Source: JBFWNG01 sp050251195 (GTDB taxonomy: Bacteria; Bdellovibrionota_B; Oligoflexia; Oligoflexales; Oligoflexaceae). Taken from it: a stretch of DNA of 64,000 nucleotides. Below, in pieces: positions 15,366 through 24,498 of this stretch (position 1 is its first letter; each line of letters begins with the position of its first letter). The stretch lies in assembly GCA_050251195.1 (NCBI GenBank), contig JBFWNG010000005.1, positions 1 through 64,000 on the forward strand, read 5' to 3'. The notes below the pieces were generated by a model. It worked only from the letters and a program-made list of their open reading frames with translations, was not told where the DNA came from and did not search any database. The translations under genes and the position numbers were made by a program.

Positions 15366-15603
15366 TTTGGTTACAACTAGAAATGCCGCAAGATCTGGCT
15401 TCGCCGTAAGCCCGGCACTGGCTGATGGCGTTATTCATAGCCTCAGACTGAGAAGAACCAAAGCCTGTGAAGGATCTGCCGGTGTTATCGTAGGCCGAAC
15501 ATTGCCACGATTCTTGAAAATCGGTTGATTGTCCCAGGTGCCTGGTTTCGCCGAAAATCACGGTGCTCAAACTCAACGTTAAAAACATTAATATAGTTTT
15601 CAT
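15358..15603 (-). CDS. Small secreted Cys-containing single-repeat protein
   Basis: An 81-residue exported protein: signal peptide MKTILMFLTLSLSTVIFG, then one domain of about 45 residues with pattern C-x-A-x-x-N-x-G-x-x-F-x-G...EA...A...C...C...C. The start was set at the ATG preceded by AGGAGGT; a farther upstream ATG would hide the signal peptide. The domain resembles DUF4189-like small periplasmic domains, and its Cys spacing and EA..A..C core match each of the three repeats in the secreted protein at 35.3 kb, so the two are probably paralogous. The ribosome-binding site lies inside a perfect 8-bp hairpin, suggesting controlled translation. Confidence 0.75.
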   Translation of the reverse strand: MKTILMFLTLSLSTVIFGETRHLGQSTDFQESWQCSAYDNTGRSFTGFGSSQSEAMNNAISQCRAYGEARSCGISSCNQIR

Positions 15604-15628
15604 AAGACCTCCTATTCGCAGAGGTCTT
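15604..15628 (-). promoter_or_regulatory. Hairpin sequestering the ribosome-binding site of the small secreted protein
   Basis: In the mRNA (minus strand), AAGACCTC pairs perfectly with GAGGTCTT across a nine-base loop. The 3' arm contains most of the AGGAGGT ribosome-binding site and ends directly at the ATG. A TTGACA followed at about 17 bases by an AT-rich hexamer lies upstream and is a plausible -35/-10 pair. On the plus strand the same hairpin is followed by TTATT and could instead help terminate the REC transcript. Confidence 0.5.
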
Positions 15629-15695
15629 TTATTAAAAGCTAGATACAATGTCAAGGGAGGGCAGCCAGCTTTCACAAAGCGGAAACCTTGGGGTC

Positions 15696-17105
15696 TTACT
15701 TCTTCAGTTCTTCAACGGCCTTGGCGATCTCTTGCTCGGTGAGCCTCTTAAATCGACGGGGCGGCATTTTTTTCAAGTCATGTTCTTGGAGCGTAAGCCT
15801 CTCTATAGCGAGGTCTTTTTCTTCGCGCGGCATGGAGTCGAGTTTGTCGATGTTGAATTTTGCCCGGGTAATTTTCGGATTGAGGTTATCGTTGTGACAT
15901 TGGCGGCACGCATTAATGAGGATGGCTTTACCGTTCAGTCCGTCCTTCACCATGAAACCCATATCCCGTAAGCCGGCGTCTAAGAAGACCTCTCGGATAT
16001 CAGCCAGTTCGCCCTGCGGGCTAGCCATATAGTTCTTGTATGCCTTAGTCATGGCTGCCAGTTTGTTGGGGTCTGTCACCTTAACATTATGATACGGGAC
16101 GGGTATTACCTGTCCGGCGACTGCCTTTTCGTAAAGGTTAGTCCAGGTTTCGCTTTTTCCGCCGTCCTCGCTCTCCTGGAGGATCTTCTTAGTCTTAAAT
16201 TCGTTGGGTTGGTCGCCGAATCCTGCGTCCCTGACGAAGTCTTCAAGCTCGGCGGGATCCGAATCACTGATGGTTGAACCAGGTACGCCCGCGTATTCTT
16301 CGTTCTCATTATGGGCACTCTGGTAGTCCGCTATGAGGGATTTTCCGCCGTCTCGATTGTCCCTGAAGAAATGGGTCCAAGGGTTCCGCAATTCCTGCAT
16401 GCGCAGCATTTTCTCCGAATCAGGTCCGCCCGGCTGATGGCATTGCTTGCAATCAAGAATGGTGTTTTCCAGATCGAGGTCTTCGTAGATGGAGTACTCA
16501 ACCCAATTCTTTTCGATAGCCGGCGTCAGAAGATCTTTGTTGGTGCACCCAGTGGCATTGCAAGCTTGCTTGAAATTTACAATGAAGAACGCGAGGTCTC
16601 CCGAGTTGGCGTCTCGCGAGATGACTTCCGCAAATTGTTCGCCGCGCTGAAATCCCATAAGAACAAAGTCATCCTTGTTCTCTTTGATCGGGCTAAAAAT
16701 AATCGCCCTTGGATTGATGGCGGAAGTAAAACGAGAGACCAAAGAACTCGAATGCCCCGAAAATACAAAGTTAGGATTGCCGTCTTTGCCGTTGCCGTCA
16801 CCTTTGAAGTCGATTCCCAAAGCTTTTTGAAGGTCCTTCAAACCGGCAAGTTTTGGGGGAGTAGAAGAACAGAAAACTTTGCGTACGCGGTCTTCACCTT
16901 TTCGGCTGCAAATAACCTTCAGTTGCGCTTCGCCGCTGGGCAAATCATGCAAGACGTCGTCCTCGGTGAGCGCCGCTTCTTGTTTTGAGTCGGCGCCGGC
17001 TTCTCCAGAGCGATTAGCTTTAAATTCACTTGAGCCGTTTGTGGAAAAATATTGCTTGCAGCTTTGCGCAAACGTCATGAGCGCGATAAGAATATAGATT
17101 CGCAT
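15696..17105 (-). CDS. Di-heme c-type cytochrome-like lipoprotein
   Basis: A 469-residue lipoprotein (signal MRIYILIALMTFAQSC; Cys16, Ser at -1) with two covalent-heme motifs, CKQCH near residue 225 and CRQCH near residue 400, the second followed by a Met-Pro-Pro (KKMPPRRF) that could supply the Met ligand as in cytochrome c domains. The N-terminal 200 residues contain other Cys and no recognised domain. Spacing between hemes is much larger than in tandem cytochromes, so two separate heme modules flank a middle domain. A role in outer-envelope electron transfer is inferred. It lies alone between the small secreted gene and the divergent hemerythrin operon. Confidence 0.8.
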   Translation of the reverse strand: MRIYILIALMTFAQSCKQYFSTNGSSEFKANRSGEAGADSKQEAALTEDDVLHDLPSGEAQLKVICSRKGEDRVRKVFCSSTPPKLAGLKDLQKALGIDFKGDGNGKDGNPNFVFSGHSSSLVSRFTSAINPRAIIFSPIKENKDDFVLMGFQRGEQFAEVISRDANSGDLAFFIVNFKQACNATGCTNKDLLTPAIEKNWVEYSIYEDLDLENTILDCKQCHQPGGPDSEKMLRMQELRNPWTHFFRDNRDGGKSLIADYQSAHNENEEYAGVPGSTISDSDPAELEDFVRDAGFGDQPNEFKTKKILQESEDGGKSETWTNLYEKAVAGQVIPVPYHNVKVTDPNKLAAMTKAYKNYMASPQGELADIREVFLDAGLRDMGFMVKDGLNGKAILINACRQCHNDNLNPKITRAKFNIDKLDSMPREEKDLAIERLTLQEHDLKKMPPRRFKRLTEQEIAKAVEELKK

Positions 17106-17221
17106 TTCCTAAATCCTTTTTGTGGACCTATTGTATATCGGAATATTTGCATATTTATGTAATTTTTCGCCAAAAGATCGCAAAGCGCAAGAATGCTTCA
17201 ACAATAACCGGGTTGTTATGC

Positions 17222-17238
17222 TCGGCACAATTTTTGCT
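17222..17238 (+). promoter_or_regulatory. Sigma-54 (-24/-12) promoter for the hemerythrin-CBS operon
   Basis: TCGGCACAATTTTTGCT differs from the consensus only at the second base of the -24 block and has a perfect TTGCT at the correct distance. It lies 65 bases before the hemerythrin ATG. CGCCAAAAG, at 17168-17176, is about 50 bases upstream. Confidence 0.75.
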
Positions 17239-17302
17239 CGCCGAACCGTGATGGTATGGGACTGCATCCGATCAACGGACTCACTGACGAAAGGAACTAC
17301 CA

Positions 17303-17830
17303 ATGGCTTCAACAGAATTTGCCCGGGAAGAAAGAAAACGACGCTCTAAGGAACCCGAAGGAATGGAGTTTGATGACCCAATTGACCTTCTCAAGAGTCA
17401 ACACCGAGAAGTTGAACAGTTGTTTCAGCAAATAGAGGATACGGGTAGCAATGCGTTTAAAACCAAACGGAAATTATTTGAGACTTTGGCCGATCAAATA
17501 CTTCTCCATGCAGAAATAGAGGAGAAGCTCTTCTATCCGAGAATTAAAGAAGTCGATAAGGACATGGCTCTCGAGGCCGTCGAAGAGCATGCTGCCGTAA
17601 AGGACTTAATCAAAAAGATGCGAAAACTCGAGGATCGCGACGAATCCTTCAACGCTAAAGTTAAATTTCTAAAAGAGCTTATTCAGCATCACGTTGAGGA
17701 AGAGGAAGAGGAGATTTTTCCGATGTGGTACGACGAAATGGATGAGGAAACCCAGGAAGACGCTGGAACTGAGATTCTCGAGTATGCGCGAAAAGCAATG
17801 GAAAAATCTAAAAATCAGCGGGGAAAATAA
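17303..17830 (+). CDS. Hemerythrin HHE-domain protein
   Basis: A 175-residue cytoplasmic four-helix protein that should bind a di-iron centre and sense or scavenge oxygen or nitric oxide. The ligand pattern is clear: H in LLKSQHREVEQL, HxxxE in LHAEIEEKLFYP, H in EEHAAVKDL and HxxxE in HHVEEEEEEIFP. The first 25 residues are charged and probably disordered. AAAGGAA precedes the ATG. Its TAA overlaps the ATG of the CBS-domain gene by one base, so the two are translationally coupled; a sigma-54 promoter drives the pair. Confidence 0.9.
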   Translation: MASTEFAREERKRRSKEPEGMEFDDPIDLLKSQHREVEQLFQQIEDTGSNAFKTKRKLFETLADQILLHAEIEEKLFYPRIKEVDKDMALEAVEEHAAVKDLIKKMRKLEDRDESFNAKVKFLKELIQHHVEEEEEEIFPMWYDEMDEETQEDAGTEILEYARKAMEKSKNQRGK

Positions 17831-18282
17831 TGTTAAAGGACATATGCAACACCAACGTGTACACGATTAGCCCAACGAGTTCCGTAGCAGAGGCAGCGAA
17901 AATGATGTACGAAAAGCACGTCGGAATTTTGTTTATAGTAGAAAGCCTCAAAAACGGCAAACCCATCGGAATCATTTCGGATCGAGACATTATCACCAAA
18001 GTTATAGCTAAAGACAGGCCGATCGCTACGACTGTTCGGGAAGTGATGTCAACTGAATTAATTCTGGCTCGAGAATCCGACGGCGTGCAGGACACCATAG
18101 CGAAGATGAGACAGAGGGGCATTCGCCGTATTGGCGTGGTTGGCGAAGACGATCAACTCTTCGGCGTGCTCTCTGCCGACGATTTATATGAGATGTTATC
18201 GAAAGAGTTTAATGAGCTCGCATCGATAAGCCATCGGCAAATCGCCAATGAATCGACGGGGTACGAAGTTGTGGTCGCTTGA
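17830..18282 (+). CDS. CBS-domain pair protein
   Basis: A 150-residue protein consisting of two CBS domains, which bind adenine nucleotides (AMP/ATP, SAM) and act as energy sensors. Typical blocks are seen: VYTISPTSSVAEAAKMMYEKHVG with GIISDRDI, and ELILARESDGVQDTIAKM with IRRIGVVGEDDQLFGVLSADDL. No catalytic domain is attached. It is co-translated with hemerythrin, and a second CBS protein, also behind a sigma-54 promoter, lies at 41.8 kb. Stand-alone CBS pairs often accompany universal stress and Hsp20 genes in low-oxygen or stationary-phase gene sets. Confidence 0.9.
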   Translation: MLKDICNTNVYTISPTSSVAEAAKMMYEKHVGILFIVESLKNGKPIGIISDRDIITKVIAKDRPIATTVREVMSTELILARESDGVQDTIAKMRQRGIRRIGVVGEDDQLFGVLSADDLYEMLSKEFNELASISHRQIANESTGYEVVVA

Positions 18283-18351
18283 CGAGTGACATTCCGCGCC
18301 GGTTAGGCTACGATGCGTTGAATTAGCAACGCTCTTAGCCCGACAGGTGGA

Positions 18352-19974
18352 ATGAATTTATCGCAAGCCGACGTTCTTTTTCTGGATTGTCAGACAACTG
18401 GTGCGGCGCCGCCCAAAGCTCGGGTCATAGAGCTAGGATGGTGCTTTTCGCGCGGGTGCAACGATAGTCGTCCCACGCAATCGTCTTTGATCGCGCTACC
18501 GGCCGACTGCGAGATCCCCAATAGCATTACAAGAATAACAGGGATTACCCGCGAAGACTTAGCGGAGGCGCCGTCGGAGGATGACGCCTGGGGTCTCGTT
18601 TGGCAATCAGCAGCCCATAGCGTTAAACGTGACGTTCCCCGAATTATCCATTACGCTCGGTTTGAACGAACATTCCTTCAGTCCCAAATCGAGCAAACAG
18701 AGGACGTGTTCTGTACTTACGAAATCGCGCGACGAATCTATCCTGATCTGCCCTCACGCAGTTTGCGCGCAGTAAGCGGTTTTTTGGGGCATGGGCACAG
18801 TTCGCTCAAGCGTTCGGCAGATCATGTCGATGCAACCCGGATTATTTGGAAACACATCTGCGCGAAGCTGGAGACCGAATTCGGCATTTTTTCCTTTGAC
18901 GACCTTAGGCATTTTTTGAACGAGGCGCCCCCCAAAGCAGCAAAAAAGAGTTATCAAATTTTGGCGGCTACGAGGCTGGCTCTGCCGGCAAGTCCGGGAA
19001 TTTATCGCTTTTTGAATGCGAAGTCGGACCTCCTGTACGTTGGCAAAGCGAAGTCGCTCCGATCAAGAGTCAACAGTTACTTTCGAGGGCAGAAAACCAA
19101 GGGTTTCAGGCTCAATGAGCTTCTTTCCCAAGTGACGGAGATCCATTACACAGAAACTTCTTCCGCATTGGAGGCCGCCATCGTTGAAAACGATTCGATA
19201 AAGAACGGCAATCCTCCTTACAATCGAGCGCTTAAGGTTGAGCGCCGTCAAATCGGTTTTTGTAGTGAACGCCTAAAGCCCATGACAGCCGCTGCATCGA
19301 AGTGTTGGGGGCCGTTTCCGTCGCTCAGCTTTGTCGAACGTGTTTGTGCATTTTTCGAAGCGGTGGAAACAGACAGCGTACCTACGGTTGAATTTGAGGA
19401 CATTTCCGATGAGCTCATGCGGGAAGCTATTGCCTATTATCGGCAGACGATATTGGGGACGGCGGAGCCGAATTGGAGACGAAATCTCGTGAGAGCGTGG
19501 GGCGCCAGCATAAAGAAAGAACGCATGACCCGGAATCAGCCCCCGGAAGAGTTGGAAGAAGAAGTGGAAAGTCCCGAAGGCGAACTGTCGGCTGAGGACA
19601 TCGCCTCTCATATAGCGAGGTGTTTCGCTGCTTTCGCGCGGCGCGTCCATCGGGCGCGGTGGCTGAGAAGGCTGCTGCAATGTGACGTGTTGTACGAGGA
19701 GGCAGGCAAGTCGCGGGTTGCGCACGTAAGACGTGGTATCGTGACATTTAGTTCCGGCAAAGAGCATAAGCGGGAGGAATTGGACGCGCTCGAAAACATC
19801 GATGGGATTTTCGACGTCGCTGTTTATGATCGCATGCAGGTCTTGTTTGCGGAAATGCGGAGACTGCTGAAGGGCGGCAACAGCCTTCAGCTCGTGTTGC
19901 CCGAAGGGCGGGTAATTCAGGCCAGACAGCTGCGCAAATTTATGTTCCCAAGTGATTTTGATGAAGAAGATTAA
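18352..19974 (+). CDS. Exonuclease-like/GIY-YIG endonuclease fusion (UvrC N-terminal/Cho-like)
   Basis: A 540-residue fusion. Residues about 5-185 have the DEDDh exonuclease (DnaQ-type) fold, but the active site is altered: motif I reads D12-C-Q14 (Glu replaced), motif II HYARFE has Glu for Asp, and motif III KRSADHVDA lacks the usual His and Asp. Residues about 213-295 form a GIY-YIG nuclease like the 3'-incision half of UvrC (GIY at 216-218, YVG at 229-231, Glu in the VENDSIKNG stretch). The remaining 240 residues are not recognised. Such fusions are known as UvrC-like/Cho-like repair proteins. AGGTGG precedes the ATG. The next gene, a helicase, starts inside its end, pointing to a joint DNA-repair function. 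Confidence 0.85.
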   Translation: MNLSQADVLFLDCQTTGAAPPKARVIELGWCFSRGCNDSRPTQSSLIALPADCEIPNSITRITGITREDLAEAPSEDDAWGLVWQSAAHSVKRDVPRIIHYARFERTFLQSQIEQTEDVFCTYEIARRIYPDLPSRSLRAVSGFLGHGHSSLKRSADHVDATRIIWKHICAKLETEFGIFSFDDLRHFLNEAPPKAAKKSYQILAATRLALPASPGIYRFLNAKSDLLYVGKAKSLRSRVNSYFRGQKTKGFRLNELLSQVTEIHYTETSSALEAAIVENDSIKNGNPPYNRALKVERRQIGFCSERLKPMTAAASKCWGPFPSLSFVERVCAFFEAVETDSVPTVEFEDISDELMREAIAYYRQTILGTAEPNWRRNLVRAWGASIKKERMTRNQPPEELEEEVESPEGELSAEDIASHIARCFAAFARRVHRARWLRRLLQCDVLYEEAGKSRVAHVRRGIVTFSSGKEHKREELDALENIDGIFDVAVYDRMQVLFAEMRRLLKGGNSLQLVLPEGRVIQARQLRKFMFPSDFDEED

Positions 19975-22324
19975 AATATCCATAACAGACTTCGCCCTGC
20001 CGCTTGTTCGCAAAGGTAGCTTGTCCCGGGAAGGGTCTCTCTTTGGGATGGATATCGGAGTGCAGATCCACAAGATGATTCAGTCCGAACGTGGAAAAAG
20101 CGGCACCTATAAGCGTGAGGTGCCGATGAAGCACTCCTTCGCGACGAAGCGTTTTTGCTTTGAGGTCTCCGGCAGAGCGGACGGCGTGGACTATATAGAG
20201 CCTCTTGTCGTCGAGGAAATAAAATCAACTTCGAACATCGCTTCTTTGGCGGAAGAGATTCAGGCAGACGAACAGCACCCCTATCGCCTCCAGGCTTTGA
20301 CCTATGTCTACATTCTGCGCGAGGCGACGGGCTCTGACGTGATTGCCAATCTGCTCCTCGTTTCTGTAAAGGGAGATAGGCAAATCAGCATTCCCCTCCG
20401 CCTGGATTCATCGTATTCCGACTGGCTCGAACAAAGATTGGCCCAGCTTGAAATTAAAGAACGCCTTCGGCAATCGCAAATACGGCGACGCAAAGGAGTC
20501 GGAAGCACCATGCAATTTCCGTTTCGTAGGCTTCGTTTGCATCAAGAGGATTTGGTGAGGTCAACAACCGACGTCGTCACCGGCGGTGGACAGGCGATGT
20601 TTCAGGCACCCACGGGGATCGGCAAGACCATTGCGGTCCTCTTCCCCGCGCTGCAAAACTCTCTGCAGAGAGGCGGTCGGTCCATCTACGTAACTCCAAA
20701 GAACAAACAGTTTGATGTGGTTAAAGAGGCGGTACAGAGAATTGAGCCTACGTCTCGCGCGTTGAAAACGCAGATATTAACGGCAAAGGCAAAGTTATGC
20801 CGCAAGGAGAGGGTTGATTGCAACGCCGAGTATTGTGAATATGCGCGCAATTACTATGACAAATTTCACGACAACAAACTCGACAGCTCGCTTATGAAGT
20901 ATGCAGTTGTGGACCAAGACGTTCTGCTCGACTTGGCCGAGAAATTTGAAGTTTGCCCTTATTATCTTCAGATGGACGTCTTGGCGAACGCCGACCTCGT
21001 TGTCGGGGATTACAATCACGTTTTCTCGCCGCGCGGAATTCTAAAGGCGCAAATTCAAGATTTGCCAAGCAAGGAACGACCAAACTTGCTTGTCGACGAA
21101 GCGCATAACCTCTACGAACGCGCCATGGATTATTATTCGCCCGCATTGCTTCTTTCCCACTTCGACGCGGCAAAGGCTTGGGAGGGCTTTTCGGATCAAA
21201 AGCTCAAGCGCAGGTTCAAAACTTGGCTCACCAAAGCGCTGCACGCCGTGACGAGTTACCGGCCCGCTCATGGTCAGTCAGCGACGGTTACTCTCGACGA
21301 GAAGGGTTTTTCGGCTCTCTATGCGAAGTTTTACGACCTGGTTCTGCAATATTCCTTGGATTCGGGGGAGTTTTCGGAGTCCGATCCAGTGATTGAGCTC
21401 TTCTTTCGCTGGGCAGAATTTGTTGCAGTCTTGGAGATTTCCGGAAAGGAAACTCTGGCGACGTACATCATCGAAAAGGAAGGCGAACGCCTCAAACTCC
21501 TTTGCTGCAATCCAGCGCCGCACATAACGAACTGCCTTAGAGAGTATGGATCTTCGATTCTGTTTTCGGCGACTCTTAAGCCATTTGAATTTTTCAGACG
21601 AATATCAGGGGTGTCGGACGAGGTTGTGATGAAGGAATTTGCCACGCCGTTTCCCGACGAGAATAGAAAGGTAATTGTCATTCCCCAGGTGGCGACAACT
21701 TATACGAAGCGGGAAAAACATTACGGCAGAATCGCGGAAGCAATGTCGAGAATCGCCGCCGTTCAGCCGGGCAATTACATCGCGTTTTTTCCTAGCTACG
21801 CTTTTTTGGAGAGCGTCCGCCGGTTGTTTTGGCTACCGGGAGCCGACATTTTGGTCCAATCCCGCGACATGACGAAAGAGCAATATGATGAAATTGCGCT
21901 TCGCCTGATGAGTTCGGATCAAGATTGTTTCGTCCTCGCGGTGCAGGGAGGATCTCTTTCCGAAGGCGTCGATTTTAATACCCCGCATCTAAAAGGCGCC
22001 TTTGTGGTAGGTCCAGCGGTTCCTTCGCTCAGTTTTGAACGGGAATTGTTGAGAAGGTACTACGACGAAAAGTTCGGCGAAGGCTTTTCCTATGCTTATA
22101 TCTATCCCGCGATGACGCGGTCGATCCAAGCTTCGGGGCGGGTTATTCGCAGCGACGACAAACGCGGACTTATCGTTTTGATGGACGAGCGTTTTACCAA
22201 GAAGCCCTATACCGAAAGTCTGCCTAGGTTTTGGTACAAGGAGACGGTCGCGGAGCTTGTATCCCAAAGCATCCTTCGAGAAGTCTCGGAATTTTGGCAG
22301 TTTAACCCTTTCGATACGCTATAA
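19961..22324 (+). CDS. PD-(D/E)XK nuclease/XPD-type helicase fusion
   Basis: A 787-residue DNA-processing protein. The first ~130 residues carry a Cas4/RecB-like nuclease core: His in GVQIHKMI, Asp in GRADGVD, ExK in VEEIKS and the HPYRLQALTYVY helix. Then follows a superfamily 2 helicase of the DinG/XPD type: Walker A APTGIGKT (Lys222), DEAH box VDEAHN (Asp379), a Cys set (LCRKERVDCNAEYC...CPYY, about 275-340) suited to an iron-sulphur cluster, and the C-terminal GSLSEGVDF and QASGRVIRS motifs. An ATG nine bases after a GTG was taken as start; both overlap the upstream gene's end. Cutting and unwinding of branched or damaged DNA is the inferred role, together with the GIY-YIG partner. Confidence 0.9.
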   Translation: MKKIKISITDFALPLVRKGSLSREGSLFGMDIGVQIHKMIQSERGKSGTYKREVPMKHSFATKRFCFEVSGRADGVDYIEPLVVEEIKSTSNIASLAEEIQADEQHPYRLQALTYVYILREATGSDVIANLLLVSVKGDRQISIPLRLDSSYSDWLEQRLAQLEIKERLRQSQIRRRKGVGSTMQFPFRRLRLHQEDLVRSTTDVVTGGGQAMFQAPTGIGKTIAVLFPALQNSLQRGGRSIYVTPKNKQFDVVKEAVQRIEPTSRALKTQILTAKAKLCRKERVDCNAEYCEYARNYYDKFHDNKLDSSLMKYAVVDQDVLLDLAEKFEVCPYYLQMDVLANADLVVGDYNHVFSPRGILKAQIQDLPSKERPNLLVDEAHNLYERAMDYYSPALLLSHFDAAKAWEGFSDQKLKRRFKTWLTKALHAVTSYRPAHGQSATVTLDEKGFSALYAKFYDLVLQYSLDSGEFSESDPVIELFFRWAEFVAVLEISGKETLATYIIEKEGERLKLLCCNPAPHITNCLREYGSSILFSATLKPFEFFRRISGVSDEVVMKEFATPFPDENRKVIVIPQVATTYTKREKHYGRIAEAMSRIAAVQPGNYIAFFPSYAFLESVRRLFWLPGADILVQSRDMTKEQYDEIALRLMSSDQDCFVLAVQGGSLSEGVDFNTPHLKGAFVVGPAVPSLSFERELLRRYYDEKFGEGFSYAYIYPAMTRSIQASGRVIRSDDKRGLIVLMDERFTKKPYTESLPRFWYKETVAELVSQSILREVSEFWQFNPFDTL

Positions 22325-22452
22325 AGGATCTGGTTAGCTCTGCGCTAAGTGGCGAGAACAACAGCCATAACCCTTCATTTGTGAAAAAGCCTTAAGTCGT
22401 CCCCGGGCAACGCCGAAACGTTTATATCGATTTAACTTGTAGCAGGTCAGTT

Positions 22453-24489
22453 ATGAAAAGGCATGCTTTGAGAGTAGCAATGATGACGCTTGGCGCGGTT
22501 TTTGTGAGCTGCGCTGTGGGCAAGGCACCGCCAAAACCGCCTAAACTCGATCCTAACGCCGAAGAGGCAGCGGGTGAGGGTGAAGAAATGGACTCGAACA
22601 GCGCCGAGCAAATCGAACAGGAATTTGACGTCAACGTTATCGAAAAAAATAGTGTTAGCTTTAACGGTATGAATAGTGTCTTCACGCAGGAAATTTCGCT
22701 CGACGCGATGAAAGAATCGAGCGCCTTGGATTTCGTTCAGGTTGACCGCGAGATGATCGCGCGAACATACAAACAAGGTGCTGCCGGCATTCCGTATGAT
22801 GACACTTATACTCAGGGACAGTATACCGGCCTCTTAGACGTCTTGTTTGTGGTTGATAATTCTTCTGGGATGACCGATGAGCAGGACTTACTGAAAGGTG
22901 AGTGGAGTTCGGTGATCTCTTCAATTTCCGGAGCCGATTATAGAGTGGCTGTGACGACGACTGATTCTTCAGAAAGTTGCGTTCGTGCCATTATCCAAAA
23001 GGGCGATTCCTTGGCTTCGAGCAAGTTCTCAGCGGCGATTGATGCGGGTAATGACGGATCAGCAACAGAACGAGGCATCTATCGGGCAAAACAGGCGTTG
23101 AGTTGTTCGACGGCAAACTGGGTTCGCCCGGGGTCGTTTTTGGCGATCGTTTTCTTCTCTACCGAAGACAACTGCAGCGATGACGAATGCTACGGAGAGA
23201 GTGTTTCTCAGCCTTCGTACTTGACAAGCTATCTTGCAAATACCATGGGACGGACCAGCGGGACGGACTACAAGTTCTATGGACTCTATTGGAAGCCGAC
23301 GAGCTCTTCTTGCTCCAACGGTGTTGACAAAGCCAACATTTACGATAGCCTGGTAGCTTCGAGCGGCGGTTTCGCCGGAAGCATTTGTTCGACCTCCTTC
23401 GGTCCGACCATCGATTCAATGTCGTCCGACTGGAGCAAAAAACTGAAGTCGCAAATTGCGCTGAAAGATATTCCAGACGCAGGTAGCCTTGTCATTAAAG
23501 TAAATGGAAGCGTCTCCTCTGGATACACTCTTAATGGCAACGTCGTTACGTTCAATCCAAAACCGGTGATAGGCGCAAGCATTCAAGCGACGTACAAAAC
23601 CGGCGCTGGAGCGCAGTTGCAGGCCTTTGATTTGGGTGCGGATCCCGCTTTGGAAACCGTTAAGGTGATGGTAAATGGAGCTGAGGCTGCTAGTACCACC
23701 TACACGATAGATTCGGCTGCCCAAAAAATAACTTTTACGTCGGCCCCACCTCCCAGTGCCGACATTCAGGCCACATTTCGACGCAACGTAGCTCTTAAAA
23801 AGGAGTTTGATATCGGACTTAAAGTTGCCCAGGCAACGCTCAAAGTATCCGTTAATGCGGTGGATACCGCAGATTATACCTTTGATGCGGCTACCGGGAA
23901 AATTACTTTTAATGCAGCTCCGCCTGATGCTTCCACAGTGAAAGCGCAATTTGTAAGACATATTAGCCCAATCCTGGACTACACGATTAACGGTGCGGTG
24001 AGTATCGAAGAAGTTGTTGACATGGGTTCTGGGGCGAACGTCACCTATGCATTCGAGGGCATGAAGCTCTCGGTAGACGCAGCGGAATATTCTTTCGAAC
24101 GAAAAATCTCGGTAAAGTATAAAGACGCTACATCTAACACAGCGGAGATTGTTCTTCCCCACACTCCAATTGAGGACTCCCTAAAAGTTTCGACAGATGA
24201 AATGTGCTCGCTTGGCAGCGGAATCACACTGGACGGTAACAAACTCCTTATCGATTGCGATATCAACGGAGACGGTCTCTTTGAAATTGAATACGACTAT
24301 CACCCTGCAAAAGAGGTCAACTTGAGTTTTACCGTCAACGAGGTATCGCAACCTGATGAGGGTAAATGGACGGTCTCCGTTAACGGTTCCGCTACAGAGG
24401 ACTTCACGAGGAAAGACAACGTGATCACTCTTGCTCGGCAGCCAGACGTAGACAGCAAGATACTTATTTCCTTCGAACCAACGGAATGA
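22453..24489 (+). CDS. von Willebrand factor A-type lipoprotein with repeated beta modules
   Basis: A 678-residue lipoprotein (signal ending FVSC; Ser at -1). After a Pro/Glu-rich linker, residues about 130-330 form a VWA-like domain: LDVLFVVDNSSGM matches the DxSxG metal-binding start, and Cys-rich loops (AIDAGNDG..., FFSTEDNCSDDECYG) follow. From about 340 come tandem modules of 45-55 residues sharing (L/V)K(V)xVNG...YT...ITF...PP...IQATF; at least three are clear (340-385, 395-440, 450-495) and a degenerate one closes the protein (KWTVSVNGS...ILISF). This suggests a surface or periplasmic protein with a ligand-binding head on a stalk of small beta-sandwich repeats. AGGT lies near the ATG. 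Confidence 0.8.
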   Translation: MKRHALRVAMMTLGAVFVSCAVGKAPPKPPKLDPNAEEAAGEGEEMDSNSAEQIEQEFDVNVIEKNSVSFNGMNSVFTQEISLDAMKESSALDFVQVDREMIARTYKQGAAGIPYDDTYTQGQYTGLLDVLFVVDNSSGMTDEQDLLKGEWSSVISSISGADYRVAVTTTDSSESCVRAIIQKGDSLASSKFSAAIDAGNDGSATERGIYRAKQALSCSTANWVRPGSFLAIVFFSTEDNCSDDECYGESVSQPSYLTSYLANTMGRTSGTDYKFYGLYWKPTSSSCSNGVDKANIYDSLVASSGGFAGSICSTSFGPTIDSMSSDWSKKLKSQIALKDIPDAGSLVIKVNGSVSSGYTLNGNVVTFNPKPVIGASIQATYKTGAGAQLQAFDLGADPALETVKVMVNGAEAASTTYTIDSAAQKITFTSAPPPSADIQATFRRNVALKKEFDIGLKVAQATLKVSVNAVDTADYTFDAATGKITFNAAPPDASTVKAQFVRHISPILDYTINGAVSIEEVVDMGSGANVTYAFEGMKLSVDAAEYSFERKISVKYKDATSNTAEIVLPHTPIEDSLKVSTDEMCSLGSGITLDGNKLLIDCDINGDGLFEIEYDYHPAKEVNLSFTVNEVSQPDEGKWTVSVNGSATEDFTRKDNVITLARQPDVDSKILISFEPTE

Positions 24490-24498
24490 TCTCGCTTG

